Notes: generated from the letters alone by a model not told the origin. A stretch of DNA of 36,879 nucleotides from Rhodospirillales bacterium (GCA_027315365.1 DAHUYF010000138.1:1-36879); one strand, 5' to 3'; shown: positions 16,266 through 25,197, counted from the first letter of the stretch. Program-made: numbers and translations.

Positions 16266-17764
16266 GCGCCGCGCTCCCCCTGTGCGACGGCTGCCGGCGC
16301 GCCACCGCGCGATTTGAGCAGCGTGGCATAGGCTTCCAGCATCGGCTTTCGCCGCAGCCGGCCGTTGCCGGTAAGCAGGCCGAAACGGACGAGCTCGCTC
16401 GCGGGAACGACGGCGAAGTGCCGCGGCGTGGCGTAACCGGGCGCCTCGCGAGAACAGTCGGCGATGAGCGCACTGATCTCGTCGGCCGACGCATGCTCGA
16501 ACCAGTGCTCGTGCTGCGCCTTGGGAACGAGGATCGCCGCGAGATGCGGCCCTTCGACGTGGGTCACCATGCAATAGGCGATGCGGCTATCGGCGAGGAG
16601 CAGCGATTCGATCCATTCCGGATTGATGTTTCGGCCGGTCGGAGTGACCAGGATGTTGTCGAGACGGCCTCTGACCGCGAGGAAACCGTCGGCATCGATC
16701 TCGCCGGCGTCACCCGTCCGCCACAGGCCGCGCGCCGGCGCGCCGCGAAGATACCGATCCATGACCGAGGGGCCACGGACGACGATCTCGCCCTCGTCGA
16801 TGCGGACGTCGAGCCCGGCGAGAGGTTTTCCGACGGTGCCGGGCTTGCGCTCGCCGGGGCGATTGAGCGCCACCACGGAGCCGCACTCCGAGAGGCCGTA
16901 GCCTTCATGGACCGGGATCCCGAGATCCCAGGCCTGCTGCGCCAGGGCGCCAGGCACGGCCGCACCGCCGACGGCGACGAAGCGAAGGCGGTCGGGCGCC
17001 CTCGCCCCTGCCTTGGTCAACTGCGCAACCCATTGCGCGAGCAGCTCGGGAACCAGGACCATGCAGGTCGGCCGGTGCGCCGCCGCGACGTCGGCGACGG
17101 TGAGCCCGGCGGCGGGCTCGAAGCCTGCTGCGAAACGCGGTTCGAGGCGAACCGGCGCGCCGACCAGCAGCGGGATCATGACCGCGCAGATCGTCTCGAG
17201 CAGCAGCGGCAGCGGCAGCACCGACAGATAGGCGTCGTCGGCCCGGGCCGCTATGGCGCCGGCGATCGCCTTGGCGCTCCATTGCATCTGCGCGCCCTGC
17301 AGCAACACCCCCTTGGGATGGCCGGTGCTGCCCGAGGTGTAGATGATCTGGGCGCCCTCGGCGCCGACGGGCGGGCGGAAACTCGCCTGGCGATCAGCGA
17401 TCGGCGCGAACGGAACACCGAGAAGTCTCGCCGTTCCGACCATGTCGGAGGTGGTGAGGAGGTGAGCGATGCCGGCGTCCTGGACGACATGCCGCAGCTG
17501 CGACACCCGGAAGAAGGCCGGCAGCGGAACCACGCTGGCGCCCGCGTACCACCCCGCCAGCAGGCCGACGATCCAATCGACGGTATTGCCGCCGAGAAGC
17601 CCGATCACGCGGGGGGCAGGCGTGACGGCGTCGAGTTCCTCGGCGGCACCAGCAACACGCCCGGCGAGCGCCGCGTAGGCGAGCCGTGTGGTTCCGTCGT
17701 CGAATGCCGGCCTGTCGCCGCACGCGGTCGCGTGGCGGCGCATCGCCTCGAACAGCTCATGCAT
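16262..17764 (-). CDS. AMP-forming acyl-CoA synthetase/ligase
   Basis: A 500-residue adenylate-forming enzyme: carboxylic acid + ATP gives acyl-AMP, then thioester. Motifs in order: A3 YTSGSTGHPKG (142-152), A5 EGYGLSECG (287-295), A7 RTGD (349-352), A8 RGRLDN (365-370) and the A10 lysine in NGRLRRKP (K473). It is shorter than typical long-chain FACS (about 550), and no carrier-protein domain is fused. The start ATG 17764 follows GGAGAAGG and overlaps the end of the hemolysin-family gene by 8 bp. It may supply the starter acyl thioester for the type III PKS across the divergent promoter region, or feed the diiron enzyme. This is inference. Confidence 0.9.
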   Translation of the reverse strand: MHELFEAMRRHATACGDRPAFDDGTTRLAYAALAGRVAGAAEELDAVTPAPRVIGLLGGNTVDWIVGLLAGWYAGASVVPLPAFFRVSQLRHVVQDAGIAHLLTTSDMVGTARLLGVPFAPIADRQASFRPPVGAEGAQIIYTSGSTGHPKGVLLQGAQMQWSAKAIAGAIAARADDAYLSVLPLPLLLETICAVMIPLLVGAPVRLEPRFAAGFEPAAGLTVADVAAAHRPTCMVLVPELLAQWVAQLTKAGARAPDRLRFVAVGGAAVPGALAQQAWDLGIPVHEGYGLSECGSVVALNRPGERKPGTVGKPLAGLDVRIDEGEIVVRGPSVMDRYLRGAPARGLWRTGDAGEIDADGFLAVRGRLDNILVTPTGRNINPEWIESLLLADSRIAYCMVTHVEGPHLAAILVPKAQHEHWFEHASADEISALIADCSREAPGYATPRHFAVVPASELVRFGLLTGNGRLRRKPMLEAYATLLKSRGGAPAAVAQGERGA

Positions 17765-18422
17765 TGGCCGACCTTCTCCGTTGCTGCGGCGGACCGTGAT
17801 CAAGCCACTGGTCATCCACCGCGCAGACCCGCGGCGAATGTGCGTAATAGCTCCCCCAATGCTCGGCGCCGGTCACGCGTCCGGGATCGGCCGGCGACAA
17901 GTCGACGATCGGCATCCCGAGCTGGCGAAGAAGCTTTTGCAGGCGCGCGGTGGCGGTGAAAAACGACCACCGGAAACCGGCGCGTCTGCCGAAGACGGCG
18001 ATCTCGCGCACGAATACCGGCGAAGCCTCGACGCTCAAGCTGACCAGCGTGGTGACCTCGAACACCGCCTCGCGCGCCACCGCCCTGCCGCTCCGCTCGG
18101 CGAGCAGCCGATCGATCGGCGCGTCGAGATAGATCTCGGAGAAGAAGCCGTCGGCCGCGGTTCGCAGCCCCGCCGCACAGAGCAGCCGGTCGTTCTCGTC
18201 CAGCAAGGCGATCAGCGCGCTCGGAAGAGTCAGGTTCCGCGCCCGGTAGACCCGGGCATAGACGTCGCGGATGCAGCTCTCCGCTTGGCTGCGCAGGGAA
18301 TGCGACGGCGGCAGGAAGAGGACGCGGCGACCGTCGCCGCCGGCATCGGCGAACCGCTCCCAGCCGAACAGGATATCGGGCTCCGAAGCGCTCATCGCCG
18401 CGGCGGCAGGATTGAACGGCAT
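17757..18422 (-). CDS. Thermostable-hemolysin-family protein (GNAT-like)
   Basis: A 221-residue protein matching the 'thermostable hemolysin' family (T_hemolysin) through its length: a Y-x3-Y near the start (RDVYARVYRARN), CAAGLRTAADGFFSEIYLDAPID, EVTTLVSLSVEASPVF, FTATARLQKLLRQLG and WGSYYAHSPRV. Despite the name it has no signal peptide or pore-forming features. The alternating fold and LuxI/GNAT-like layout suggest an acyltransferase, which is my inference. It is the first gene of the minus arm. The start is uncertain: ATG 18422 has AGGG 8 bp upstream, and ATG 18395 is an alternative. Its overlap with an AMP-ligase and a diiron oxidase argues for a biosynthetic role. Confidence 0.8.
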   Translation of the reverse strand: MPFNPAAAAMSASEPDILFGWERFADAGGDGRRVLFLPPSHSLRSQAESCIRDVYARVYRARNLTLPSALIALLDENDRLLCAAGLRTAADGFFSEIYLDAPIDRLLAERSGRAVAREAVFEVTTLVSLSVEASPVFVREIAVFGRRAGFRWSFFTATARLQKLLRQLGMPIVDLSPADPGRVTGAEHWGSYYAHSPRVCAVDDQWLDHGPPQQRRRSANA

Positions 18423-18812
18423 CGGTCGAGCCCTGGCGACGTTCCAACAGGTGCGGGCCGGCTGGCAGCGGTCTCGCCCCATCGACCGCCGGATGCAGAT
18501 CGGGGGCAGCTCCGGCAGGGCCTCGACATGCAGACACGCGCTCCCCGCCTTGACCGTGGCGAGCCTATGACGCCGCGATATCGAGTTGTGTGGAGAAGAA
18601 CGCGATCAGGGTGGAGTTTGCGAAGCCCGCGACCAGCGACGTGCTAGCCGCTCGATGCCGAAAACTCCGGCGAGCGACGCTTCGTCACCTTTCTCAACAA
18701 GAATCCACATTCGCTCCTCATGTGGCGCAGTAGCTTGACGGTCCGCCGCCGCGGCCAGCGACCATGCGGCCGAGACCACCCTCGACCGCGCCGACCCGCT
18801 GGAGGAGCCCAG
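18423..18812. promoter_or_regulatory. Divergent promoter region of the biosynthetic locus, with a 21-bp palindrome
   Basis: A 390-bp gap separates the two arms of the locus. No convincing gene lies in it. CCACAT-N9-ATGTGG at 18705-18725 is an inverted repeat, well placed as an operator for the plus arm about 90 bp upstream of the aminotransferase start. GGAGGAG at 18801-18807 is the ribosome-binding site of that gene. I could not pick out clear -35/-10 hexamers. No regulator gene is adjacent. Confidence 0.4.
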
Positions 18813-20180
18813 ATGTTGCAGAACGCGCTCGCCGACTACCGTGTCGTCAATCCCTACGACCATTACGTCAACCCGCAATGGGTGCGGTTTCTCGACGTGC
18901 TGCAGATGAACGTCGGCTACGCCCGCTGCCGCGGCGCGGAACTGCACACGACGGATGGACGCGTCATCCTGGATTTCATCTCGGGATATTGCGTCCACAA
19001 CATCGGGCACAATCATCCCCGCCTCGTCGACGCACTCAAGCAGGAGCTCGACGCCTGCGGACCGGCGATGCTGCAAAGCCACGTCTCCGACCTCGCCGGC
19101 CAGCTCGCCGAACGGCTCTGCCAGCAGGCCGGCGGCCGGCTGGCAAAGGCCTTCTTCGCCAGTTCGGGCAGCGAAGGCGTCGAGACCGTCATCAAATTCG
19201 CCCGCGCGCATACCGGCCGCGCCGGCATCCTCTACGCCGAGGGCGGCTTTCACGGTCTGACCTGCGGCGCGCTCTCGTTGATGTCGAATCCGTTCTGGAC
19301 GGAGCGATTTGGCCCGCTGCTGCCGGCGACCGAGTCGGTCCCGTTCGGCGATCTCGATGCGCTGGCGAAAAAGCTGGCCAAGAAGTCGTTCGCCGCCTTC
19401 GTGCTCGAGCCGGTGCAGGCCGAATCCGGCGTGCTGGTGCCGCCGAACGACTACCTGCCGAAGGTCCAGGAACTCTGCCGACGCTACGGCACCCTCCTCG
19501 TCCTCGATGAGGTTCAGACCGGGCTCCATCGCACCGGGCGCTTTCTCGCCTCCCACCACTTCGGCGTCGAGCCCGACATGGTCGTCCTGGCCAAGGCGCT
19601 CAGCGGCGGCCTGGTCCCGAGCAGCGCCGTGCTCATGTCGGATGCGGTCTACCATACGGTCTTCAACTCGCTGCGCCGCGCGATCATCCATACCTCGACC
19701 TACAGCGAAAACAGCCTGGCGATGCGCGCCGGCCTGACGACGCTCGACATCCTGGAAGACGAGAAGCTGGGCCAGCGGGCGGCCGCCATGGGCGAGCGCC
19801 TTCGCCATGCCCTCGTGGATCGCTTGTCCGGCTATGAAATGATCGGCGAGATCCGCGGCATCGGGCTTCTGAACGCCATCGAGTTCAGGGCGCCGCGGTC
19901 GGGCATGCTCAAGCTTCCCTTCCTGGCATTCACGCGGATTCACCCGGCGCTATTCGGCCAGATGCTGATCATGAATTTGTTCAACAAGCACGGCATCCTG
20001 AGTCAGATCTGCGGCAACAACTTCATGGTGCTGAAGGTGGCGCCGCCGCTGGTGGTCGATGACGCGCAGATCGACCACTACCTGGCCGCGATCACCAAGG
20101 TGGTCGACTCCATACATACCTCCAACGCCTTCTGGACCGAGGCGCTGAGCATCGGGCGACGGGTCCTGAGCTCGATCTGA
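18813..20180 (+). CDS. PLP-dependent class III aminotransferase
   Basis: A 455-residue fold-type I, class III aminotransferase. Landmarks are SGSEGVE (118-124, phosphate-binding turn), LDEVQTGLHRTG (231-242, with cofactor-binding D232) and the Schiff-base lysine in VVLAKALSGGLVPSS (K261). Relatives transfer the amino group of ornithine, acetylornithine, diamines or omega-amino acids to a keto acid or aldehyde. ATG 18813 follows GGAGGAG. It is the first gene of the plus arm and lies 35 bp upstream of the type III PKS, so a role in aminating a polyketide or acyl aldehyde is likely but unproven. Confidence 0.9.
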   Translation: MLQNALADYRVVNPYDHYVNPQWVRFLDVLQMNVGYARCRGAELHTTDGRVILDFISGYCVHNIGHNHPRLVDALKQELDACGPAMLQSHVSDLAGQLAERLCQQAGGRLAKAFFASSGSEGVETVIKFARAHTGRAGILYAEGGFHGLTCGALSLMSNPFWTERFGPLLPATESVPFGDLDALAKKLAKKSFAAFVLEPVQAESGVLVPPNDYLPKVQELCRRYGTLLVLDEVQTGLHRTGRFLASHHFGVEPDMVVLAKALSGGLVPSSAVLMSDAVYHTVFNSLRRAIIHTSTYSENSLAMRAGLTTLDILEDEKLGQRAAAMGERLRHALVDRLSGYEMIGEIRGIGLLNAIEFRAPRSGMLKLPFLAFTRIHPALFGQMLIMNLFNKHGILSQICGNNFMVLKVAPPLVVDDAQIDHYLAAITKVVDSIHTSNAFWTEALSIGRRVLSSI

Positions 20181-20215
20181 GGCCGCCGGCTGATCCTGAC
20201 GAAGGGAATTTCACC

Positions 20216-21352
20216 GTGAGAGAGCACGTTATAGAGATCGAGCAAGACCGCGCGCCGCCGCATCGGCAGACGACGCGAATGCGGATCGCCGGGGTCGCCA
20301 GCGCCCTGCCGAAGAACCGTTACGGCCAGGAAGCCATCACCGCCGCGCTCGCGGCTCTGTGGCGGGGCAAGCTCGACAACCCCGCCCTGCTCGAGCGCCT
20401 GCATTCGCGCACCGGCGTCGAGTCGCGCCATCTGGCGTTTCCCTTGCGGCGCTATGCCGAATTCTCCTCCTGGGGCGAGACCAACGCGGCCTGGCTCGAG
20501 GTGGCGGAGGAGCTCGGGGTCGCGGCAATCGATGCGGCTCTCGACAATGCCGGAATGGCGCGCGACGAGCTCGACGCGCTCTACGTCGTCTCCATCACCG
20601 GCGTCGCCAGCCCGTCGCTCGATGCGCGCCTGGTCAACCGCATGGGCCTGCGGCCCGACATAAAGCGCACGCCGATCTTCGGCATCGGCTGCGCGGGCGG
20701 CGCCATCGGCCTGACCCGCGCCGCCGACTACACCCTGGCCTATCCCACCCATAGTGCGGCGCTCCTGGCGGTCGAGGCGTGCTCGCTCACGCTTCGGCAG
20801 GACGACATGTCGACGGCGAACCTGATTTCGAGCGGTCTTTTCGGCGACGGCGCCGCCGCCGTGGTGGTGACCGGCGCGGACAAGGCGTTTTCTCCGCCGT
20901 CCGGCGCACCGCGTCCGGGGCCGACGATCCTCGCCACCAGCTCCACCTTCTACCCGGGCTCCGAGGACGTCATGGGCTGGGACATTTCCGAGGACGGCTT
21001 CCGCATCGTGCTGTCGCCGCGGCTCCCGGAGGTCATCAAGAACAACCTGGCCCGCGACGTCGACGCGTTTCTGGAAAAATACCGGCTTCGACGCGCCGAC
21101 ATCGGAAGCTGGGTGATCCACACCGGCGGCCCGAAGGTGCTGCAGGCCATCCAGCACACGCTCGGCCTCGACGATCGCGATCTCGAGCGGTCCTGGGAGT
21201 GCCTCCGGCGCGTCGGCAATCTGTCCTCCGCCTCGGTGCTGCTCGTGCTGGAGGACACCGCGACGAACCACCGGCCGGCGCCGGGAACGCTTGGCCTGCT
21301 GCTGGCGATGGGGCCCGGCTTCTGCTCCGAGCTGATCCTGCTGCAATGGTGA
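20216..21352 (+). CDS. Type III polyketide synthase (chalcone/alkylresorcinol-synthase family)
   Basis: A 378-residue homodimeric ketosynthase that extends an acyl-CoA starter with malonyl-CoA. The catalytic triad is visible: C159 (GIGCAGGAIGLTRAADY), H302 (WVIHTGGPKVLQA) and N335 (RVGNLSSAS). The G-L-F-G-D-G-A-A loop at 208-214 and C-terminal GPGFCSE are family hallmarks that separate it from FabH. Bacterial relatives make alkylresorcinols, alkylpyrones or phloroglucinols. GTG 20216 is preferred over ATG 20279 because GAAGGGA precedes it. Its stop overlaps the FAD-enzyme start by 7 bp. The starter unit cannot be read, but a fatty acyl chain fits the neighbouring ligase. Confidence 0.92.
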   Translation: MREHVIEIEQDRAPPHRQTTRMRIAGVASALPKNRYGQEAITAALAALWRGKLDNPALLERLHSRTGVESRHLAFPLRRYAEFSSWGETNAAWLEVAEELGVAAIDAALDNAGMARDELDALYVVSITGVASPSLDARLVNRMGLRPDIKRTPIFGIGCAGGAIGLTRAADYTLAYPTHSAALLAVEACSLTLRQDDMSTANLISSGLFGDGAAAVVVTGADKAFSPPSGAPRPGPTILATSSTFYPGSEDVMGWDISEDGFRIVLSPRLPEVIKNNLARDVDAFLEKYRLRRADIGSWVIHTGGPKVLQAIQHTLGLDDRDLERSWECLRRVGNLSSASVLLVLEDTATNHRPAPGTLGLLLAMGPGFCSELILLQW

Positions 21353-22491
21353 GCGCGCGCCGCCCCGCCATCGAAACCGACGTGTTGGTGGTCGGCGGCG
21401 GTCCGGCGGGTCTCGCCGCCGCGCTGGCGGCGCGCCGCAACGGACTCCGCGTCGTTGTCGCCGATCGGGCGTCGCCGCCGATCGATAAGGCGTGCGGCGA
21501 AGGGCTGATGCCCGACGCGCTTGCCGCCCTGCGCGACATCGGCGTCGAACTTCCGCCGGAGACGGGAATGCCGTTTCGCGGCATCCGCTTCGTCGACGCG
21601 GAGCATGCGGCGGAAGCCCGCTTCCTGCACGGCCAGGGGCTCGGCCTGCGCCGCACCGAGCTGCACCGCCTGCTCGCGGAACGGGCGCAGGACGCCGGCG
21701 TCGCCGCATATTGGGGGATGCAGGTCGACGCCCGCGACCCGGCAAGGGCCGATCTAGGCGGCCGCGCCGTCTCCTTCCGGTGGATGATCGGAGCCGACGG
21801 CGCCCAGTCCCGGGTGCGCCAATGGGCGGGGCTGCCGCCGGCCTGGAGCGGCGCGCGCCGCTTCGGCGTGCGGCAGCATTTCCGCCTGCGGCCCTGGTGC
21901 GATGTCGTCGAGGTGCATTGGCGCAGCGGCATCCAGGCCTATGTCACCCCGGTCGCGCGCGACGAGATTTGCGTGGCGCTGCTGGGCGCCGCGCCGAGCG
22001 CGCGCGTGACCGATCTGCCCGAGCTGTTTCCCGCCCTCGCCGGCCGGCTCGCCGGCGCCGAACGGATCGGCCCCGTCCGCGGCGCGCTGTCGATGTCCAC
22101 GCGATTGCGCCGCGTGACGCGCGGCCGCGTGGCGCTGATCGGCGACGCCTCCGGCGCGGTCGATGCGATCACCGGCGAGGGCCTGTCTCTCGCCTTCCGC
22201 CAGGCGGGCGTTCTCGCTGCGGCGCTCGCCGCCGGCAAACTCGCTCCCTACGAGAAGGCGCATCGGCAGATGACCCGCGTGCCGCGGCTGATGGCCCGCC
22301 TGTTGCTGGTCATGGGCGCTCATGACGGCTTGCGCCGCCGCGCGGTGCGCGCGCTGGCCGCGAACCCTCGAACGTTCGAGCATCTGCTCGCCCTGCATGT
22401 CGGACGAGGCGTGGCCACGGCGCATCTACGCGACATCTGCGGCTTCGGCTTGCAGCTGCTCGCCCCCGGAAGCGGCGCGTCCGGCCCCTGA
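21346..22491 (+). CDS. FAD-dependent oxidoreductase (geranylgeranyl-reductase/hydroxylase type)
   Basis: A 381-residue flavoprotein of the p-hydroxybenzoate hydroxylase/geranylgeranyl reductase superfamily. The dinucleotide motif VVGGGPAGLAAAL (15-27), the DG motif in IGADGAQSRVRQWAG (148-162) and the second FAD motif GDASGAVDAITGEGL (266-280) are intact. Relatives hydroxylate aromatic rings or reduce isoprenoid double bonds. Such genes commonly sit beside type III PKS genes, and here the ATG overlaps the PKS stop by 7 bp, so a tailoring role such as ring hydroxylation is plausible. A GTG one codon later is an alternative start. Confidence 0.88.
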   Translation: MVSARRPAIETDVLVVGGGPAGLAAALAARRNGLRVVVADRASPPIDKACGEGLMPDALAALRDIGVELPPETGMPFRGIRFVDAEHAAEARFLHGQGLGLRRTELHRLLAERAQDAGVAAYWGMQVDARDPARADLGGRAVSFRWMIGADGAQSRVRQWAGLPPAWSGARRFGVRQHFRLRPWCDVVEVHWRSGIQAYVTPVARDEICVALLGAAPSARVTDLPELFPALAGRLAGAERIGPVRGALSMSTRLRRVTRGRVALIGDASGAVDAITGEGLSLAFRQAGVLAAALAAGKLAPYEKAHRQMTRVPRLMARLLLVMGAHDGLRRRAVRALAANPRTFEHLLALHVGRGVATAHLRDICGFGLQLLAPGSGASGP

Positions 22492-22561
22492 GCAGGCGTT
22501 CATGGCGTTTCGCACGGCAATGATCCGGCGACCACGGAGCACCTTACGGGAGACCTTGCCC

Positions 22562-22828
22562 ATGCCCAGAATCGCTTACGTCGCTTTCGCGGCAATCTGT
22601 CTTACCGGATGCGTCGCCGTCTGGGGCCGAGCCTATGACGTCGATGCCGCCAGCCCATCGGCGGTCTCCATCAAATACGACGCCCACTTCACCTCCGCGA
22701 GCAATGTCCAGAAGGTGGCGCAGGCGAAGTGCGGGCGATACGACGAGGTCGCCATCTCGCGCGGCGAGTCGACCAGTCTGTGGGGCATCACGACTGCCGA
22801 TTTTGCCTGCGTCAACCGCCAGCAATAG
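22562..22828 (+). CDS. Small predicted lipoprotein
   Basis: An 88-residue protein with a lipoprotein signal: MPRIAYVAFAAICLTGC, giving the lipobox L-T-G-C with the lipidated cysteine at residue 17. The mature part (about 70 residues) has two further cysteines and the segment SASNVQKVAQAKCGRYDE. I recognise no named family. Start ATG 22562 follows GGGAGA. It lies 70 bp after the FAD oxidoreductase on the same strand and could be co-transcribed with the plus arm, although it looks like an envelope protein rather than a pathway enzyme. Confidence 0.65.
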   Translation: MPRIAYVAFAAICLTGCVAVWGRAYDVDAASPSAVSIKYDAHFTSASNVQKVAQAKCGRYDEVAISRGESTSLWGITTADFACVNRQQ

Positions 22829-22872
22829 CGGCGGGAAGACGAGGCCGGGCGCGCGCGCAATCCTCGACGCGC

Positions 22873-24732
22873 TCAACCGCGCGCGATGCGGCCGGTACTT
22901 GGGTCGTGCATGCTCGACGGCGCCGGCGCGGCCGGCAGCTCGATGTCGACGATGAGGCCGTGGGGATCGTTGTTGCGTGCGCGGACCGCCCCGCCGTGAA
23001 GCTGGACGACCCGCTCGCAGATCGCGAGGCCGATGCCGGAGCCGCCGGTTTCGCGGGCTCTTGCTTCGTCGACGCGATAAAAGGGCTCGAACAGATGCTC
23101 CAACGCGGCCTCCGGCACGCCCGGACCATGATCGATGACCGCGACGGAGATGATCTCCGGCGCTTTGCGTGAGAGCACGATCTCGACCTTGGTCCGTTCC
23201 GCCGTATAGAAGACGGCGTTGCGCACGACGTTCTCGATCGCGCGCCCCAGCAGATCGGCATTGCCGATGACGGTGACCGGCGCGTCCGGCCTACGCAGGA
23301 TCACGTCCGACGCCCGGCCAGGCTTCTCGTAGATCGCGTCCGCGACGATCCGGCCGATCAGCGAGCCGAGGTCTATCTGGCCGAATTCGGGCGGCGCGGC
23401 GGCCCCGTCGAGCCTCGCCAGCGTGAGCAGCTCGCTCGCCAGGGCCGAAATGCTCTCGACCTCTCTTTCCATCCGGTCGAACTGCCGCGGCCGGTCCAAC
23501 TCCGCCGACCGGCGCGCCAGGCCGAGCGCCATGCTGAGGCGCGCCAGCGGCGACTTGATTTCGTGCGAGATGTCGCCGATGAGTCGCCGCTGCGCCTTGA
23601 CCGCGGCCTCGAGTTCCTCGGTGCGCATCGCGATCTTCGCTTCCAGCGTCTGATTGAGCGCCGCGAGGTCGCGGACGAATTGCTCGCGCTCGCGCGTGGC
23701 CCGCTCCAGATTATCGGTCATGCGGTTGAAGGATCGCGCCAGCGAGCCAAGCTCGTCCGACGAGGTAACCGGCGCGCGCGCCTCGAGCCGGTCGGTATCG
23801 GCGATCTCCCGCATCACCCGGGTCAGATCGGCGATCGGCTCCGTGAGCTTGTGAGACAGCCAGCGACCGAGAAGGATGATCGGCAATCCAAGAAAGATGC
23901 CGAGCAGCGCCAAGTCCAAGGCGACCCAGCGCAGCGGACGGGTGGCGGAGGCCGGGTCCTGGATCGTCACCACCTCCCAGTTCGGGACGAGGCCGCTTTT
24001 CCGCACCGACCGGCCGACGACGAAGGCGCCGCCCGGCTCGGCGCCGACGGCTTGGCCCGGCGCGACGCCGGCGCGATCGGCGATGTCCTTGGGATTGGCC
24101 GCCAGGACGCTCGGCCGGCCGCCCTTCTCCACGAGGATCGTGCCGCTCTCCAGCTCGAAAAGAAGCCTTTCGATCGACGCCCAGCGATAGGTCATGACCA
24201 GGGTGCCGATGCGGTAGTTCCTGTCGAAACTGCCGAAGACCGGGATCTCGAGCGCGACGACCTCGCCCCCCGTCATCGGATCCTCGCCCTTGTCGATGAA
24301 GGTGAGATGCGTCCTGTCCGCCTCCCAGGGCGCAGGAATGCGGTCGCGGCCGGGCCGGACGCCGCCGCCATCGGAGCTGGCGACCAGCTTTCCGGCCGCG
24401 TCGAAGGCGTAGATTTCGCCGTCGAGGCCATAAAGCCGCTTCAGCGCCTCGAGCGCGTGGGTCACGCGCTTGTCGATGTCGCCGGACACCAGGTCGTTCA
24501 TGACATCGAGCTCCGACCAGGCGGTGAGGTCGGTGGCAAGCGCGCCGATCACGTTGGCCAGCTGCTCGTATTTTAGGTCCGCGAGCTGATTCAGCGCGGC
24601 GGCGTCGCCTTCCAGTATTGACGCCCGAACCCCGGAATAGACCACGATCGCGGTGGCAAAATAGGTCGCGACGTAAATGCTCAGCAGCGCCGCCAGAATC
24701 CGGCGCGGAATGGAGCGTGCAAGGAAGCCCAT
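22873..24732 (-). CDS. Membrane sensor histidine kinase with large periplasmic domain
   Basis: A 619-residue kinase. Membrane segment 1 (about 11-33), a periplasmic sensor domain of about 235 residues, membrane segment 2 (about 269-289), HAMP (290-343), a coiled coil, a DHp domain with phospho-accepting H390 (GDISHEIKSPLARL), and an HATPase_c domain with DHGPGVPE and GSGIGLAI. It autophosphorylates and should pass phosphate to the OmpR-type regulator at 26303-27043, the first gene of the same minus-strand run. The gene in between encodes a PstS-like protein that could present ligand to the sensor domain. A GTG codon directly precedes the chosen ATG. Confidence 0.92.
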   Translation of the reverse strand: MGFLARSIPRRILAALLSIYVATYFATAIVVYSGVRASILEGDAAALNQLADLKYEQLANVIGALATDLTAWSELDVMNDLVSGDIDKRVTHALEALKRLYGLDGEIYAFDAAGKLVASSDGGGVRPGRDRIPAPWEADRTHLTFIDKGEDPMTGGEVVALEIPVFGSFDRNYRIGTLVMTYRWASIERLLFELESGTILVEKGGRPSVLAANPKDIADRAGVAPGQAVGAEPGGAFVVGRSVRKSGLVPNWEVVTIQDPASATRPLRWVALDLALLGIFLGLPIILLGRWLSHKLTEPIADLTRVMREIADTDRLEARAPVTSSDELGSLARSFNRMTDNLERATREREQFVRDLAALNQTLEAKIAMRTEELEAAVKAQRRLIGDISHEIKSPLARLSMALGLARRSAELDRPRQFDRMEREVESISALASELLTLARLDGAAAPPEFGQIDLGSLIGRIVADAIYEKPGRASDVILRRPDAPVTVIGNADLLGRAIENVVRNAVFYTAERTKVEIVLSRKAPEIISVAVIDHGPGVPEAALEHLFEPFYRVDEARARETGGSGIGLAICERVVQLHGGAVRARNNDPHGLIVDIELPAAPAPSSMHDPSTGRIARG

Positions 24733-24759
24733 CACGAGCGTCGCTTCCCGGGGCTGCTG

Positions 24760-25188
24760 TCAGGGAACATGGGCCAATACCTGCACGCCGAGCGGCGCGG
24801 TGGTGTCGCTGATGTACCCGATCGACCCCGGCACCGCCCGGATGAAAGCCAGCATGGCCGGTTCGGATTCCTGCACCACCGGCGGCAGCTTTCCCATGAA
24901 ATGCATCTGGTTCCAATAGACGGCGAGGCTTGCGTTGTCCTCGTGCAGCACGCTTGCGGTGAAGGCGGCGCGTATCCGGCTGGCCACTTCGCGATTGACC
25001 GGGATGATGTGGCTGCCATCCGGCCAGATCGTCAAGCGCAGCAGGTAGATCGCGGCAATCTGGGTCTGCGTCAACGGCGCGGCGACAGCCACCGACGGAT
25101 TGGCGATGACCAGGATGCCCTCGGCCCTGGCCGGTGTCGCGAGCAGCAGTGCGACGGCGGCGGTGAGGGCAAGGAGCAGCCTTGTCAT
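24760..25188 (-). CDS. Small PstS-like periplasmic substrate-binding protein
   Basis: A 142-residue exported protein: signal peptide MTRLLLALTAAVALLLATPARA, then a single PBP-like domain. The core segments AAIYLLRLTIWPDGSHIIPVN, NQMHFMGK and PGSIGYI match the short 'phosphate ABC transporter substrate-binding-like' proteins found beside two-component genes. Full PstS proteins are more than twice as long and have a two-lobed cleft, so ligand binding may differ. It starts 9 bp after the beta-barrel gene and ends 27 bp before the kinase start. Phosphate or another oxyanion as ligand is only a guess. Confidence 0.8.
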   Translation of the reverse strand: MTRLLLALTAAVALLLATPARAEGILVIANPSVAVAAPLTQTQIAAIYLLRLTIWPDGSHIIPVNREVASRIRAAFTASVLHEDNASLAVYWNQMHFMGKLPPVVQESEPAMLAFIRAVPGSIGYISDTTAPLGVQVLAHVP

Positions 25189-25197
25189 CGTTGCCGC

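Noticed and set aside
18585-18600. GAGTTGTGTGGAGAAG resembles GAGTTTTGTGGAGAAG at 27293-27308
   Set aside because: A 15 of 16 match in intergenic DNA at two loci is within chance for this window, and no further flanking similarity is seen.
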